This document shows, piece by piece, positions 5,623-6,156 of a stretch of 6,156 nt of DNA. This DNA is from Chloroflexota bacterium. Lineage in GTDB: Bacteria > Chloroflexota > Limnocylindria > Limnocylindrales > CSP1-4. The notes below the pieces were generated by a model that ran no database searches, was not told where the DNA came from, and was given only the letters and a program-made list of their open reading frames with translations. Location of the stretch: positions 1 through 6,156 of the forward strand of contig JACDBP010000069.1 in the NCBI GenBank assembly GCA_013694835.1, given 5' to 3'. Numbering within the stretch: the stretch's first letter is position 1; every line of letters begins with the position of its first letter. The position numbers were made by a program, and so were the translations under genes.

Positions 5623-5874
5623 CTAGCTGGCCGGTTTGGCGACGTTCGAGTCCGCGCCCACGTCGATGCCGAACCGCTTTGCGGCCGCCTTGATCTTCCG
5701 GCGAGCCTGCTCCTTCGCGGTCTTGCTCTGGAAGTCGGTCTGGTTGAAGCGAGCGATGGCGTTCCGGACGTGCGACTCATCGTGGATCGGGAGGTGCTCG
5801 CCGCCCTTGCGATCGACGTAGGCGAACTGGGACTTGCGCAGCTTCGCGCGGTCGTCGGCATCGAGTGTGGCCAT
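5623..5874 (-). CDS. Small DUF6582-like conserved protein
   Basis: The protein is 83 residues starting at ATG 5874, with a full AAGGAGG site (5888-5882) 7 bases upstream; the frame is open further upstream but without resemblance. It is basic and mostly helical. The core SQFAYVDRKGGEHLPIHDE (residues 15-33), then HVRNAIARFNQTDF (35-48), then a Lys/Arg-rich helix KEQARRKIKAAAKRFGIDV (54-72) matches a small family I recall as DUF6582, also seen as a domain in phage or stress-associated proteins. The assignment is from memory. There is no membrane segment or signal; the basic helix could contact nucleic acid, but nothing shows this. It appears to be a single-gene unit, convergent with DUF72 and transcribed from the region to its right. 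Confidence 0.85.
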   Translation of the reverse strand: MATLDADDRAKLRKSQFAYVDRKGGEHLPIHDESHVRNAIARFNQTDFQSKTAKEQARRKIKAAAKRFGIDVGADSNVAKPAS

Positions 5875-6156
5875 GTGTCTGCCTCCTTGCTCAGCTCGCG
5901 GTGGGCCCGCGGGACGGTTTCGCTCCCCGTCGGATGGTCCGCTCGATCGACACGAGCCCGACACATCAGCACCTCGCCAAGAGGCCGCAACTCCCTTGCA
6001 AGACCGTTTCCGGCGATGCCACCATGCGTGGACGTGGCCCTCGGGCACCATCGCCCGCGTCGGGACGGCTGACCTTGGGGGGATGCCGTCCCGGCACTTC
6101 ACCGCCACACCGCCGCGAACCGGCGCCGTCCACCGCACGCCGACAGGGAGGTGCCA
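5875..6156. other. Right-hand intergenic region
   Basis: These 282 bases carry the ribosome site of the minus-strand gene (5888-5882) and should hold its promoter, but I find no good -35/-10 pair. Frames crossing the region have no ribosome sites and no recognisable sequence. A small inverted repeat TGCCG-TCC-CGGCA lies near 6084-6096. Nothing else is evident apart from the Shine-Dalgarno-like site at the far end. Confidence 0.4.
6146..6152 (+). promoter_or_regulatory. Shine-Dalgarno-like site at the right edge
   Basis: GGGAGGT sits 4 bases from the window end, at the spacing expected for a start codon just beyond position 6156. A GTG at 6151 is also possible but would overlap the site. This suggests a plus-strand gene begins at the edge; nothing of its product can be seen. 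Confidence 0.35.

Noticed and set aside
5064..5990. A 308-codon minus-strand frame over DUF72 and the DUF6582-like gene
   Set aside because: It overlaps two well-supported genes in a different frame and has no ribosome site or family pattern.

Overview
The window is GC-rich, with strongly G/C-biased third codon positions, clear Shine-Dalgarno sites before several genes, and GTG starts. It looks like chromosomal DNA from a high-GC, probably soil or environmental bacterium. A proline/threonine-rich linker leading into a cysteine-flanked PASTA-like domain, together with hemerythrin, AI-2E permease, DUF72 and DUF6582-type genes, is a mix I associate with Chloroflexota (Limnocylindria-like) or Actinomycetota. 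This is a judgement from memory, not a search result. I see no RNA gene, CRISPR array, insertion sequence, integrase or phage gene.

Layout, left to right. (1) 1-297: the 3' end of a secreted or surface protein, with a Pro/Thr-rich linker and one PASTA-like repeat. (2) 443-1344: a probable two-gene operon encoding a hemerythrin HHE protein and a small membrane protein with an amphipathic N-terminal region. (3) 1375-1404: a strong hairpin between converging transcripts. (4) 1447-2235, minus strand: an OmpR/KdpE-type response regulator with no kinase gene in view. (5) 2411-3559: an AI-2E family permease, divergent from the regulator across about 175 bases. (6) 3856-4275: a small cupin that lacks the usual metal-binding histidines, preceded by a 12-bp hairpin and followed by a possible small gene overlapping by GTGA. 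(7) 4533-5612: a DUF72 protein. (8) 5623-5874, minus strand: an 83-residue DUF6582-like protein converging on DUF72 with a 10-base gap that is a perfect palindrome. (9) 5875-6156: intergenic sequence ending in a Shine-Dalgarno-like site that suggests another gene just beyond the edge.

The genes do not form an obvious pathway. Hemerythrin, the small membrane protein, the response regulator, the permease and the cupin fit a general stress or envelope-response neighbourhood, but only the hemerythrin/membrane-protein pair shows real operon-like spacing. I did not find a convincing new multi-gene system. The best leads are the cupin without its histidines and its coupled small reading frame, the hemerythrin/membrane-protein pair, and the unpaired response regulator with a long C-terminal tail.
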